Assembly (NCBI GenBank): GCA_964596185.1
Contig: CAZQUE010000014.1
Location: 14,500-78,499, forward strand
Source of the DNA: DYKG01 sp964596185
GTDB lineage: Bacteria > Muiribacteriota > Ozemobacteria > Ozemobacterales > Ozemobacteraceae
DNA: 64,000 nucleotides
Reading direction: 5' to 3'
How positions within the stretch are numbered: the stretch's first letter is position 1; every line of letters starts with the position of its first letter. The translations under genes were made by a program, and so were the position numbers. Below, piece after piece: positions 1-9,579 of the stretch. Below the pieces are notes generated by a model, which saw only the letters and a program-made list of their open reading frames with translations, had not been told where the DNA came from and searched no databases.

Positions 1-3000
1 TGCAGCTGATGAAGGTGCCTGCATATTTTGCACCTTTATTCGATGCTCTGGCCATTTTTCCCGAAGTCGAAGAGAAGCGACCGACAGAAGTAACTTCTTA
101 TCGACTGGAAGGAGATGGCAAAAAAGCTGTTGAAGCTGCTGCCGCCGAACTGGACAATTTGATGCTTAGTTGCGTTAACCGCTTTGCCGAGCTTAAAAAG
201 TTGCCAGATGTAGAAAAGATAGTTGGTTTGAGTGAATTTCTGGCTCCCGAATTTTCTTCATCCAGCGAAGGGTACATGGGGTCTGAAGATTCTGATAATG
301 AGTATTTTTTCTCGTTACCACTCGATTCCCGAACCGATCCGACCAAGGGCGGTGGCGTTATCATAAGAGTCAATGAGGCTGATGTTGAAAATGGTCAGCA
401 GGCTTCAAGGCTTTTCCAATTAACCGATCTTTCCATTGCCTATAAATTCAGCCGCAACGAAATTCTTTTGTGGGTAACCTCTATAGAAAGCGGTAAGCCG
501 TTGCCTGGTATCAGCACGATGCTTTTGACAAAAGACGGCCTGAGTATTTTTCCGGGAAAAACCGATAAGGACGGTTTGCTAATAGTCAAACAGGATCAGG
601 AGTATCCAACGATTTCCTGGAAAGAAAATACGCCAGAGGTTGCCAAAACAAGACCTGTAATAACCGACCTGCTCGTCGCTGCAGCTGCAAGCTCTGATGA
701 CAGCAGTTTTGTCCGCTTGAGCAGCAATCGTTTCATTCCCTCTTCCGTAAATATGGCATTTCCAGATCAGAAGTCAGAATTGGGCGCAAAGGGCCATGTT
801 TTTACCGAACGCGGCGTTTACAAGCAGGGAGAAACCGTTTTCTGGAAGGCGACCCTACGCGAATACATCAATAAAACCATTCAGCCGGTGAGTGGCGAAA
901 AAGTTCTGGTGAGAATTTCTGACCCACGCGGCGAAGACATTTTTGATGAAGAACTTGAGCTGAGCCCATTCGGTACCTGTAATGGCTCGCTCGATCTTAA
1001 AAGCTATGCACCTCTGGGCCAGTATAATCTGCGATTGTATCGATTGATCAAGACTGCAAAAACGAATCGTAAAGGCCTTGACCCCGCCTGGGATTTCCTG
1101 ATGAATCGCCCACCCACCAAGGTAGAGGGAAAACCAGGGGAAAATACCGAGTCGGAAGAAGTCGAAGCGCTTTTGACTTCAACCGGCTTTCAGGTTCAGG
1201 AGTTTGAGCCTCCGCGTCATTATGTTGAAATCAATACCCGCCTCGATACCAGAAAAGTTAAGGTTGTAGTAGGTCAGGAAACTGATCAGCCCTTCGTCGA
1301 GTGCCGCATCAAAGGTCTTTACTATACCGGAGGCCCGCTCAGACATGCTAAGGTTCAGTGGACCGCGCACCTGACCGAACGTGACAACAGCCAGAAAGAT
1401 TTTCCGTTGTTTCAGTTCGGCTATAATGAACCATTCAAAGATTTGATTGAATCTGGTAACTCGGTTCTTGATAAAAATGGTGAGCTGATCGTGGCGATTC
1501 CTGTTTCAAAAGAAGTTTTAAGCGGTTTGAACAGTATTGAAATCAGCGCAACCGTTCTTGATGTCGATGCCAGGCCTTCAACTGGAGTTGAAAGGTTTTC
1601 ACATCAGCCGCAATTTAAAGTTGGAATCGGAAAGTTGCCCGGTTCATTGGCTCAGGGCCAGGAATTCCCTCTTCAGGTGCTGGTGCTGGATCAGAACAGT
1701 CGGAAAATAAATAGCGGCGAGATAAAACTTGAGATTATGCGCAAGAAATGGTTTTACACCCAGAAACGCGATGCCAATGGCGGAATTTATTACCATTGGG
1801 CCAGCGGCTGGATGCGGAATCAGAGCGCAACAGCTCAGATAAAAGGCGATTTTGCCACCTTCGACCTAATTCTTGCTGAAGGCGGCGATTACATGGTTCA
1901 GGCTACTTACAAAAACGCCGATGCCGAATACAAATCGGCATATAGCTTTTATGTTGATTACTCATTCTCCAGCTTCGATGACCTGAATAACGTTTCAAGG
2001 GTTCGCAGCGACAATGAAATCATTCTTCTGGCAGATAAATCTGTGGCTGCGATTAATGAAAAAGTTAAGATAAGATATTCTCTGCCGGCGGTTTGTGAAT
2101 TTGCACTGCTTACCGCTGAAACGGACGGAATTCTTCGTGCTCGTGTGGTCAAACTCGACAGGGCTCAGGGCGAGTTCGTCGAAACTATCGATGAAAACTG
2201 TCGCCCAAATGTTTTCTATTGTATGATCGCTCCGAATCGCCGCAATTCGTTTCCGGTTTACACAAGCCAGATCGACAGCGATTATCCACGCACTTACTTT
2301 GGTTATACCAATATTAAAGTTCAAAATACTATCGATAGGCTCAATATTGCCATCGCTCCTGCAGAAGCGTCTGAATTGTCTGCCAGACCCGGTGAAGAAA
2401 CTGAAGTCAGCTTCAAGATAACTGATAAGAATGGCAGTCCGGCTGTTGCCGAAGTTGCAGTCTGTGTCGTTGACGAAGCGGTTTTGTCTTTGACTGGCTA
2501 CGTTACTCCGGTTCTCGATGGACTGGCAGACTTCATGTTGCCGCTGACTGTATTTTCTGGTGATTTGCGCACTTCGTTGATCAGTCAGGAGCTTTTCCGG
2601 CTAATTTCTACCCGGGCTTTGACCGGTGGTGACGGTGGTGCCGGGAACATAAGCGCCGACCTCGATGTTCGAAAAGATTTTCGACCGGTAGCTTTTTGGG
2701 CACCCGCTCTGAATCCCGACGCCAACGGAGAAATCAACATAAAATTCACATTGCCCGACAGTATGACTGCTTATCGCATTTATGCTGTGGCGGTCGATCG
2801 TGGTGCGGCATTTGCTTCTGCTCAGCGCCAACTTAAAGTTACCAAAGAATTTTATCTCGAACCGGGTTTGCCGAGGTTTCTTACTGCCGGTGATCAAGCC
2901 GTCTTTCCGGTTAATTTCTATAATAAGACTGACCAACAGGGTAACGCAACCTGGCAGGTTTTGCAGGCCGAAAACCTTTCAATGATGCCAATGCAGGGCG

Positions 3001-4760
3001 AAGTTGCCATGACCGGCTTTACCAATTCGCTTGCCAAGCTTGAGTTGCGTGCCGAAAACGGTGCCGGCGAAAGTAAGATTGTTCTTTCCGGTAAGTTCAA
3101 TGGTTATACCGATGCAATCGAAAGAGTGCTGCCGGTTGAGCCGGCTGCCACGGTCATCAGCAGACTGATGTCGGGGCATTTCAAAAATTCTCATCAGTTC
3201 AAAGCGGAAATTCCCGAATACGTTGCTGGTTTAACAACCGCTCAGAAAGCCAAAACTCTTTCAGGTCGGCTGAATCTTTCTACCAGTAGATGGTCGCGCA
3301 TTGTGCCGAGTTTGAATTATCTTCTTAGATATCCCTATGGTTGTCTGGAGCAGACCAGTTCAGCAATGATCCCTCTGGCGGCCATGCGTAACCTTATTAA
3401 AGAAGGAAAACTGCCGGGCGTAAGCCTTGAGCAGGTCGATGCATTCCTTGAAAAGGGAGTTAATCGGGTGTTGTCCATGCAGCGTCCTTCAGGTGGTTTT
3501 GCATATTGGCCTGGCGAATACTATGAATCATGGTGGGCTACTCAGTATGCGGTTCTGGCTCTGACCATGACCAAAAAATCCGGATTCGCTTTTGATTATG
3601 CCACTCTAGATCGTGCTGTGAGTCATGTTCGTACCGGCCTGTTCTCTAGAAACTATGATGGTCGCTTTGACTACGGTGTCATGGCTATGGCGGTTGTCAA
3701 TCTGGCAATGAACGGCAAAATAAAGCCTGCAGACCTTGACATTCTAAAAAATAGATTTGAATCTGTCGGTGGTGAGGCTTCGCCTTTATTGTTGCTTGCC
3801 GAGGCAATAAACGGACCGGTAGATAGCAAGGCTTTCAAAGCCAAACTGGCGAAGCTGAAAACTGAAAAGAAGTCGATCGATCGAAGCTGGTATTATTCTT
3901 CGGTCAGGCAGAATGCTTTCGCTTTAATGGCTCTGGTCGACGGCAACGGCGATATGAAGCAGGCCGATGAATTTGCCGGTGAATTGCTTTCAACCCTTGG
4001 GCAAAAAGGTTACTGGAGTTCGACTGCCGATACTGGTATTGCCCTTCTGGCGCTGTCGCAATATTTCAATAAGTCTGATGTCGTTGAAAAAGACCAGATA
4101 CAGATATCTTTGAAAACTGCTGCCGGTGAGAAAAATGTCGATGTCGACAAATACGGCTCGGTTGTCGAGCTTTCAGAAGCTGAGCTTTTTGAGAATATCG
4201 AGATTGCCTGCAAAGATAAGGTCTTACTCAACTGGAGCCTTGAATATACTTATCCCGACCAGGAAGATCGCAAAGAAAACCTGCAAAACGGCTTTTTGAT
4301 CGAAAAAACTTTCAAGAATCTCAATGGCAGTGATGAAATTAGAGTGGGTGACCTGGTAAAGGTTTCTGTCGAATTTGAAGACAAGTTCCATAATGATGAT
4401 AAATACTCGATTCTGCATTATCTTGCTCTTGAAGACCCGATTCCTGCAGGATTCATCGCCGTGAATTCTTCGTTGAAGAATGACAGTCTGCCGGCATCGG
4501 AACGGGACAATGAAGAAGCTTACTGCGGCTGGGAAAGAGGCGCCTGGAATTTCTATGCCGATCATCAGGAGATTCAAAACGATCGGCTTTTGGCCTTTAA
4601 AAACCGCTTCTGGTCAGGCCGTTTCCGACTGGTTTATTATTTGCGCGCCGTTTGTGAAGGAGAGTTCAAAATGAAGCCCACCCGTATTTCATTGATGTAT
4701 GATCCTGAATTCAATGGCATGACGACCGCAGCCAAAATCCAGGTTTTACCGGTGAAATAA
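1..4760 (+). CDS. Alpha-2-macroglobulin family protein (5' end outside window)
   Basis: Bacterial alpha-2-macroglobulin of the YfhM/YfaS type, an envelope-located broad protease trap. The frame is open to the left edge, and the first Met (base 9) is not followed by a signal peptide or lipobox, so the true N-terminus is probably missing. Counting from base 9: an MG2-like segment starts near residue 264 (FTERGVYKQGE), the A2M core region lies near 890-980 (FRPVAFWAP), and the thioester motif GCLEQ carries Cys1112 and Gln1115. After it come the helical thioester domain (SWYYSSVRQNAFALMAL) and a C-terminal MG10-like domain. The intact Cys-Gln pair predicts covalent capture of attacking proteases. 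pbpC follows after three bases, the well-known A2M/PBP1C pairing, which suggests defence and repair of damaged envelope. Family assignment is firm; the substrate is unknown. Confidence 0.93.
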   Translation, partial: QLMKVPAYFAPLFDALAIFPEVEEKRPTEVTSYRLEGDGKKAVEAAAAELDNLMLSCVNRFAELKKLPDVEKIVGLSEFLAPEFSSSSEGYMGSEDSDNEYFFSLPLDSRTDPTKGGGVIIRVNEADVENGQQASRLFQLTDLSIAYKFSRNEILLWVTSIESGKPLPGISTMLLTKDGLSIFPGKTDKDGLLIVKQDQEYPTISWKENTPEVAKTRPVITDLLVAAAASSDDSSFVRLSSNRFIPSSVNMAFPDQKSELGAKGHVFTERGVYKQGETVFWKATLREYINKTIQPVSGEKVLVRISDPRGEDIFDEELELSPFGTCNGSLDLKSYAPLGQYNLRLYRLIKTAKTNRKGLDPAWDFLMNRPPTKVEGKPGENTESEEVEALLTSTGFQVQEFEPPRHYVEINTRLDTRKVKVVVGQETDQPFVECRIKGLYYTGGPLRHAKVQWTAHLTERDNSQKDFPLFQFGYNEPFKDLIESGNSVLDKNGELIVAIPVSKEVLSGLNSIEISATVLDVDARPSTGVERFSHQPQFKVGIGKLPGSLAQGQEFPLQVLVLDQNSRKINSGEIKLEIMRKKWFYTQKRDANGGIYYHWASGWMRNQSATAQIKGDFATFDLILAEGGDYMVQATYKNADAEYKSAYSFYVDYSFSSFDDLNNVSRVRSDNEIILLADKSVAAINEKVKIRYSLPAVCEFALLTAETDGILRARVVKLDRAQGEFVETIDENCRPNVFYCMIAPNRRNSFPVYTSQIDSDYPRTYFGYTNIKVQNTIDRLNIAIAPAEASELSARPGEETEVSFKITDKNGSPAVAEVAVCVVDEAVLSLTGYVTPVLDGLADFMLPLTVFSGDLRTSLISQELFRLISTRALTGGDGGAGNISADLDVRKDFRPVAFWAPALNPDANGEINIKFTLPDSMTAYRIYAVAVDRGAAFASAQRQLKVTKEFYLEPGLPRFLTAGDQAVFPVNFYNKTDQQGNATWQVLQAENLSMMPMQGEVAMTGFTNSLAKLELRAENGAGESKIVLSGKFNGYTDAIERVLPVEPAATVISRLMSGHFKNSHQFKAEIPEYVAGLTTAQKAKTLSGRLNLSTSRWSRIVPSLNYLLRYPYGCLEQTSSAMIPLAAMRNLIKEGKLPGVSLEQVDAFLEKGVNRVLSMQRPSGGFAYWPGEYYESWWATQYAVLALTMTKKSGFAFDYATLDRAVSHVRTGLFSRNYDGRFDYGVMAMAVVNLAMNGKIKPADLDILKNRFESVGGEASPLLLLAEAINGPVDSKAFKAKLAKLKTEKKSIDRSWYYSSVRQNAFALMALVDGNGDMKQADEFAGELLSTLGQKGYWSSTADTGIALLALSQYFNKSDVVEKDQIQISLKTAAGEKNVDVDKYGSVVELSEAELFENIEIACKDKVLLNWSLEYTYPDQEDRKENLQNGFLIEKTFKNLNGSDEIRVGDLVKVSVEFEDKFHNDDKYSILHYLALEDPIPAGFIAVNSSLKNDSLPASERDNEEAYCGWERGAWNFYADHQEIQNDRLLAFKNRFWSGRFRLVYYLRAVCEGEFKMKPTRISLMYDPEFNGMTTAAKIQVLPVK

Positions 4761-4763
4761 GGT

Positions 4764-7130
4764 TTGTTGAAAAAGAGACTGCTCTGGATAGTTGTGGCAG
4801 CAGCCTTGTTCCTGTCTGGAACCTGGCTGCTGCGTTCTTTCTGGCTTCCGTGGCTGGTTGACGACCCGGGACCTCTACTGACCAAACGCTTTTCTTCCGG
4901 CGGTGCCTGGCTCGACCGGCAAAAAAATCCTTTACGTCTTTATGCAGATGATAACGGCGATTTTTTTTGTTATTCACCATTGGCGAGTCATTCGTCGAAT
5001 ATTTTCAATGCATTGTTAACTGCTGAAGATCGAGGTTTTTTCGAACACCCGGGTTTCGACACGGTTGCGATTGGCCGGGCATTTTGGCAAAACCTGACCA
5101 ACCTGAAGGTTGTCTCGGGAGCCTCGACCATTTCTCAACAGCTGATCCGTATTTTAAAACCAAGACCCAGAACCGTTCCCAGTAAAATTGTTGAATTGTT
5201 CGAGGCTCTGCGGCTTGAAGATGCTTATTCCAAAAATGAGATTCTCGAGTTCTATGTTAACACAGTGCCGATGTTTGGGAATGTCAGAGGTTTTTATCTT
5301 GCTTCTTTGCTTCTTTTCAAAAAAACTCCGGACTTGCTGAGTCTGGCCGAGTCGGCAACTTTGGCTGCGCTGGTGCAGTCGCCGGGGCGTCTTTCACCAT
5401 TCAACGCTGCCGGGAATAAAAGGCTGAGAAAGCGACGCGACTGGATTATCAGAGAAATGCTTGCTCTCGGTTTTTGTCGTGCAGATCAGGCACAGGAAGC
5501 GATCTCGACCAATATTCCTGAATATCGTTCACAATTTCCTTTCAAGGCCCCGCATTTTTGTGATCTGTTGACTCAGAGTAGGGGGAAGCCGCGAGGGAAC
5601 CAGATTACGACTATTTCCCAGCCATTACAGGATTTGCTTCAGGATTCTTTGAAGGCCCATCTGCCAAGGCTGGCACGATATGGAGCCAGACAGGCCTGCG
5701 GCATGATTGTCGACGCAAGAAAAATGGAAATTCTTGCGCTTGCCGGTTCTGTTGAATTTGGGCCAATTGCGGCAGGGTTCAATAATGGCTGTGTTGCGAG
5801 GCGTTCCGGGGGGTCTATTCTAAAACCTTTTCTTTATGCACTTGCGTTTGAGCAGGGCCTCTACCCATCTTTCGTCATTGCCGATACCATGCAGCCTTTC
5901 AAAACGCCGCAGGGAGAATACTTGCCTTACAATGCCGATCGTCGCGACTATGGGCCGGTAACTATCAGAAACGCTCTTGGCAACAGCCTCAATGTTTCAG
6001 CGGTAAAAATGCTCAACATCGTGGGAATCAAAGACTTCTTTCATCTGCTTGTAGAACTTGAACTGCTTGATTCATTCAGTGGCGCAGCAGATTTTTTCGG
6101 TCTGGGCCTGGCTATCGGCAACCCGGAAATTCGAATGGTCGATCTGGTCAGGGCTTATGGCGTTCTGGTCAATGAAGGACGTCTTAGAAGTCTGTCTTTT
6201 CTTGCCAACGACAAGATCGTTGAAAAACAGGCGATAAGTCCGGGCAGTGCCTATTTGATTTTTGATATTCTTTCAGACCCGGCAGCAAGGCTGCTGACTT
6301 TTGGTACTCCTGCCTTTTTCAAATTTTCTTCCCGCTGGGCTTTGAAAACAGGTACGAGCACGAATTATCGTGACAGCTGGCTTGTTGCCTGTAACAGGAG
6401 CTTCATCATTGCCTTATGGGTTGGAAATTTCGATGGAACACCGACTCGCAGCCTTTCTGGTGCCAGCGCCTGTGGCCCGGTTGTAAAAAACATTGTCAGT
6501 GCGCTGGAAGCCTCGGGAAATATTGAGCCGGTTCCGGTTCCAGCTGAAATCAGCAGAGTCAAAGTTTGTTCTATTTCCGGGCAAAAGCCTGGTTCTTTTT
6601 GTAGACTGACGGGTTTTGATCTGGTCGATGGAGATGCAGATTCTTTGCCAGAGTGCCAGTTTCATCGTTCTGAAAAACTGGGTCATGAACTGCCTGCCGA
6701 TTATGCGCGTTGGATTCAGCATCGTGCCAGAGTCAACGATGCTGACCCATTTCAGCTGCTGGGAAACCTTAGAAGTCCTGATGCCTGGCGAATATTTGGA
6801 TTACCGTCAGAATCCGAACCGGTTGCTTTGGCTTCAGGCCCGATAGTTTTGCAAGGTGAACCGGAAAATGCCGGCTGGAACAACATTAAAATCGTGGCTC
6901 CCCATGATGGCGATCGATTTATTCTTGCAGCTTACGACAATTTTCTGCACTTAAGAGCAATACCTGAGCAGCCGGTTGAAGAGATTATATGGCTGGTCAA
7001 CGGCAGTGAATTCATTCGTACTCCTCCCCCTTATGAGGCTTATTGGCCAATGCGCGAAGGCAAAATTCGCATAACTGCTTTGAGCTCAGGTGAGGCGGCG
7101 GCAGAGGTTGAAATTCTTATCGAGCGTTGA
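4764..7130 (+). CDS. pbpC: Penicillin-binding protein 1C
   Basis: Bifunctional class A penicillin-binding protein (788 aa) that polymerises and cross-links murein at the periplasmic face of the inner membrane. The start is TTG (a second TTG follows directly). Residues about 4-25 form the signal anchor. The GT51 glycosyltransferase shows EDRGFFEHPGFD with catalytic Glu88, then GASTISQQL. The transpeptidase shows Ser351-x-x-Lys354 (SILK), an SxN-type motif in NSLNVSAVKM, and KTGT starting at Lys528. The last ~80 residues (from about 712, PHDGDRF) match the BiPBP_C domain typical of PBP1C. It lies three bases behind the alpha-2-macroglobulin gene and is surely co-transcribed. The stop is one base from the stop of the convergent gene that follows. 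Confidence 0.95.
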   Translation: MLKKRLLWIVVAAALFLSGTWLLRSFWLPWLVDDPGPLLTKRFSSGGAWLDRQKNPLRLYADDNGDFFCYSPLASHSSNIFNALLTAEDRGFFEHPGFDTVAIGRAFWQNLTNLKVVSGASTISQQLIRILKPRPRTVPSKIVELFEALRLEDAYSKNEILEFYVNTVPMFGNVRGFYLASLLLFKKTPDLLSLAESATLAALVQSPGRLSPFNAAGNKRLRKRRDWIIREMLALGFCRADQAQEAISTNIPEYRSQFPFKAPHFCDLLTQSRGKPRGNQITTISQPLQDLLQDSLKAHLPRLARYGARQACGMIVDARKMEILALAGSVEFGPIAAGFNNGCVARRSGGSILKPFLYALAFEQGLYPSFVIADTMQPFKTPQGEYLPYNADRRDYGPVTIRNALGNSLNVSAVKMLNIVGIKDFFHLLVELELLDSFSGAADFFGLGLAIGNPEIRMVDLVRAYGVLVNEGRLRSLSFLANDKIVEKQAISPGSAYLIFDILSDPAARLLTFGTPAFFKFSSRWALKTGTSTNYRDSWLVACNRSFIIALWVGNFDGTPTRSLSGASACGPVVKNIVSALEASGNIEPVPVPAEISRVKVCSISGQKPGSFCRLTGFDLVDGDADSLPECQFHRSEKLGHELPADYARWIQHRARVNDADPFQLLGNLRSPDAWRIFGLPSESEPVALASGPIVLQGEPENAGWNNIKIVAPHDGDRFILAAYDNFLHLRAIPEQPVEEIIWLVNGSEFIRTPPPYEAYWPMREGKIRITALSSGEAAAEVEILIER

Positions 7131-7131
7131 G

Positions 7132-8382
7132 CTAGAGGGCTTCCCAGGCCTGTTGATATTTGCTTTTTTCAGCTGAGCCAACGGTTAAGCCAAGCGATGA
7201 AAGCTCTTTCGCAATAACTTCTGATATGGTGCGCACATCCTCTAGAAAAAACTGTTTCGTTTTTTTCAATCTTTCTGTTTCAGCCTCATTTTTACTTTGA
7301 CTTAGCAGATATGAAATTGCCGATTCGATGTTGCGTTCAAGCTCGAATTCGGCTTCGGTAAAATGCGCCATCGGCTTAAGCTCATTCTTCAGGCGTTTTC
7401 GAAGTCTTGGCGTGAGAGAATTGCAACTGATCGCCATTCTCGATTGGAGATATGTGTTGAGAAAATCGCTCGCATTATATATTTCAGAACTGTCAAGGGT
7501 TGTCAGGATTACCTGGTCTGCGTTAACTGCTGAGCCAAAGCCCTTTTGAGCAGAAATCATGCCGAACTCGTTTTTCAGGCCGAGATGAACCCTCCTTCTT
7601 GTGGTAACCACAACCAGAGAAGGTTTGAGGCTTATATCTTCACTTATTTGCAGCTTTGTCTGGAGATGCCTGGCATATTCATGGGTGGTCATGACGTTGT
7701 GCTGGCGAAAAACACCGGTTATCGCAGGTTTAATATATTCCTCGAATGGCCATGGCGGTGGCGGGCATGAATTATCGGCTTTAAAAGGGAAAGATTCGTT
7801 TCGGTATTCGAATCTTGTTTCAAGGCAATTGTTGAAAGAATCTTTCCAGGCCTCGGTATAGATTTTCAGTTGATATTCGCAACGGTGCGGAAAATCCGCG
7901 GGATTTTCGCTGCCGAGTAGATAACGAAAAAGTGCTGACCTTGAATGCCAACGGTAGCGAACACGATAAGATATTCCATTATGGTAATTCAGGCCCTGTT
8001 CATTATCGAGATAGATGTCGAGAAAACAGAACGTACCCATGCCAACCTTCATCAGGTAGTAATTGGAATCGGTAATCTGCGGAGCCTGCCAAAGCAGATC
8101 GTTGTTCAGTCCCCTGGCAATGGCACTTTTTATTTTGGCGATTAGATAGGAGTTTTTACCAAGAAGATATGCCGAGCCTAAAACCGGTCTCTTAAATTCG
8201 TTTTCTTCGCGTGGCGGAGTGCCTTCGGGCAGTTTTTCAAGAATTTCAGAAATCCTGACTTTTGCCGCAAAATCATGGTAATCAATTGAGTCTGCAAAAG
8301 AGAAAAATGGTATATTGAAGAACATGAACGCAAGAATCATGACAAATTCAAATCTGCTTTTGTTTCTGCTGATGCTATTCAT
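7132..8382 (-). CDS. Secreted protein with a possible triphosphate-tunnel (VTC/CYTH-like) fold
   Basis: Protein of 416 aa with a Sec signal peptide (positive n-region, hydrophobic FVMILAFMFFNIPFFSFA). I see no named family with certainty, but the body has the order of strands seen in triphosphate tunnel enzymes: CFLDIYLDN, then an RxRxR-like YRVRYRW, then YQLKIY, then KPSLVVVTTRRRVH and VILTTLDSSE. These can be laid beside the same elements of the VTC-domain protein encoded at 8875-9579. The C-terminal ~90 residues are helical and charged. Start 8382 is supported by AAAGG six bases upstream. Its first 59 bases overlap, antisense, the start of the TPR gene at 8324. The stop sits one base from the pbpC stop. 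Fold assignment is inference. Confidence 0.6.
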   Translation of the reverse strand: MNSISRNKSRFEFVMILAFMFFNIPFFSFADSIDYHDFAAKVRISEILEKLPEGTPPREENEFKRPVLGSAYLLGKNSYLIAKIKSAIARGLNNDLLWQAPQITDSNYYLMKVGMGTFCFLDIYLDNEQGLNYHNGISYRVRYRWHSRSALFRYLLGSENPADFPHRCEYQLKIYTEAWKDSFNNCLETRFEYRNESFPFKADNSCPPPPWPFEEYIKPAITGVFRQHNVMTTHEYARHLQTKLQISEDISLKPSLVVVTTRRRVHLGLKNEFGMISAQKGFGSAVNADQVILTTLDSSEIYNASDFLNTYLQSRMAISCNSLTPRLRKRLKNELKPMAHFTEAEFELERNIESAISYLLSQSKNEAETERLKKTKQFFLEDVRTISEVIAKELSSLGLTVGSAEKSKYQQAWEAL

Positions 8383-8917
8383 GGCGAACCTTTCTTTTGC
8401 GGGCGATCTAAAACAGGATCTAGAGTATTACCAGGAACAACTTCGGCAGAACCCGAAAGATCCCAACGTCAATTATAACATGGGGCAGGTTTATTTCTTC
8501 ATGGGCAAAACTGATGAAGCGATCCGCTATCTCGAGCGAGCTATTTACCTCAACGATAAAGACAATGAAGCCATGCTCAAACTTGCTTCCATTTACCGAA
8601 AAATCGGCCATCTATCCGAGGCTTTGCGGTTGTTGAAAAATGCTGCCCGGATCGATGATTCAAATAGTGAAATCTGGTATGAAACCGGGGTCGTGTATTC
8701 TGATCTGGCTGATTATCAGGCTGGCATAGAAGCCTTTCAAAAAGCTTTGCATTTAAGTCGTTCCGAGGAACAGAAATTCCTGATAATCTATTATACTGGT
8801 CTGCTGCATCTAAGTAATCGTGACTGGGAAAACTATTCCGATTGTCTGCGGCGCTTGCGGCCGGCTCCAAGCTATTACAGTGAACTTGAAAAACTTGGGC
8901 GACTTTGGAAAAATTGA
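8324..8917 (+). CDS. Secreted TPR-repeat protein
   Basis: About 197 aa with an N-terminal signal peptide ending near NLSFAG, followed by at least three tetratricopeptide repeats (NPKDPNVNYNMGQVYFFMG, then KDNEAMLKLASIYRKIG, then NSEIWYETGVVYSDLADY). TPR proteins are scaffolds; the partner is not evident. The start is uncertain: a TTG at 8315 and ATGs at 8324 and 8339 are all in frame and none has a strong Shine-Dalgarno site; I chose 8324. It is divergent from, and overlaps antisense with, the 7132-8382 gene, and its 3' end runs 43 bases into the convergent VTC-domain gene, so both ends of this gene lie inside neighbours. Confidence 0.8.
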   Translation: MNARIMTNSNLLLFLLMLFMANLSFAGDLKQDLEYYQEQLRQNPKDPNVNYNMGQVYFFMGKTDEAIRYLERAIYLNDKDNEAMLKLASIYRKIGHLSEALRLLKNAARIDDSNSEIWYETGVVYSDLADYQAGIEAFQKALHLSRSEEQKFLIIYYTGLLHLSNRDWENYSDCLRRLRPAPSYYSELEKLGRLWKN

Positions 8918-9579
8918 TGCTGAATTGCCGTTGCGTATTTTGAATAGCTGATCTGCTCAATTTGCAAGTTTTGTAATAACTGAATTATTGATTGAGGAAT
9001 TCCTGTATAGGATTTTATTTCGAAGATTATCGGCTGCTTTTGCATCATTGAAATTGCCGACATGTTTATGCTGGCGAGATCATTGAGTAGTTGCGGTGAA
9101 AAGCTTGCAAAACCCTGATCAAATGTAAGTCTAAACCCGAAATTTTCCGGGCTCATCCAGGCTTTTCTCCGGTAAAAAACGGTTGTTGTTGGCTTCAGCA
9201 GCAACTTGAATTGTTTTAAGCGCTCGTTTAAGTCTAGGTTTGTGGCGAAATTTTCTATCTCAGATAAGTTGAGAGTAGAGCTGGTTTTGCTAACCAGGTT
9301 GCCATTTCTTTCTTTCTGCTCAAGTGTCGGGGAATGCCAGCTCCCCTCGCCGGGCCGGTAAGCTCGCAGCCTTATTTTCCTTTTGCTGAATTCGCCATTG
9401 ATTTTGTCGTGATAAAATTTAAGATGTGGAGTGTCGAAGTATATACTAAGAATATCGTAAGCCCCGGCAATGCCATTTTTGTCCGGGATACAAAACTGGC
9501 TGATCGATTTTTCCAATTCAATCATTTGTTTTAAGGTGATAAAAAATTTTAACTCGTAATAGGGTTTGATTCGACTCAT
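8875..9579 (-). CDS. VTC-domain (polyphosphate polymerase-fold) protein
   Basis: Cytoplasmic protein of about 234 aa in the VTC superfamily, whose eukaryotic members polymerise polyphosphate from nucleotide triphosphate inside a beta tunnel. Visible tunnel residues: YELKFF at the N-terminus, a basic KIRLRAYRP strand, LEQKER, VFYRRKAW, LRF-type acidic strand RLTFDQGF, and FEIKSYTG near the C-terminus. I chose the ATG at 9579 because it makes an ATGA overlap with the stop of the CotH gene upstream; upstream in-frame ATGs would intrude 18-39 bases into that gene. It forms an operon with CotH-kinase and DUF4956 genes, a recurrent bacterial association. Real substrate and product are unproven in bacteria. 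Confidence 0.88.
   Translation of the reverse strand: MSRIKPYYELKFFITLKQMIELEKSISQFCIPDKNGIAGAYDILSIYFDTPHLKFYHDKINGEFSKRKIRLRAYRPGEGSWHSPTLEQKERNGNLVSKTSSTLNLSEIENFATNLDLNERLKQFKLLLKPTTTVFYRRKAWMSPENFGFRLTFDQGFASFSPQLLNDLASINMSAISMMQKQPIIFEIKSYTGIPQSIIQLLQNLQIEQISYSKYATAIQHQFFQSRPSFSSSL

Noticed and set aside
1995..2324. Minus strand open frame opposite the alpha-2-macroglobulin gene
   Set aside because: No ribosome site, no family features; a shadow of the well-supported coding frame on the other strand, like several others there.
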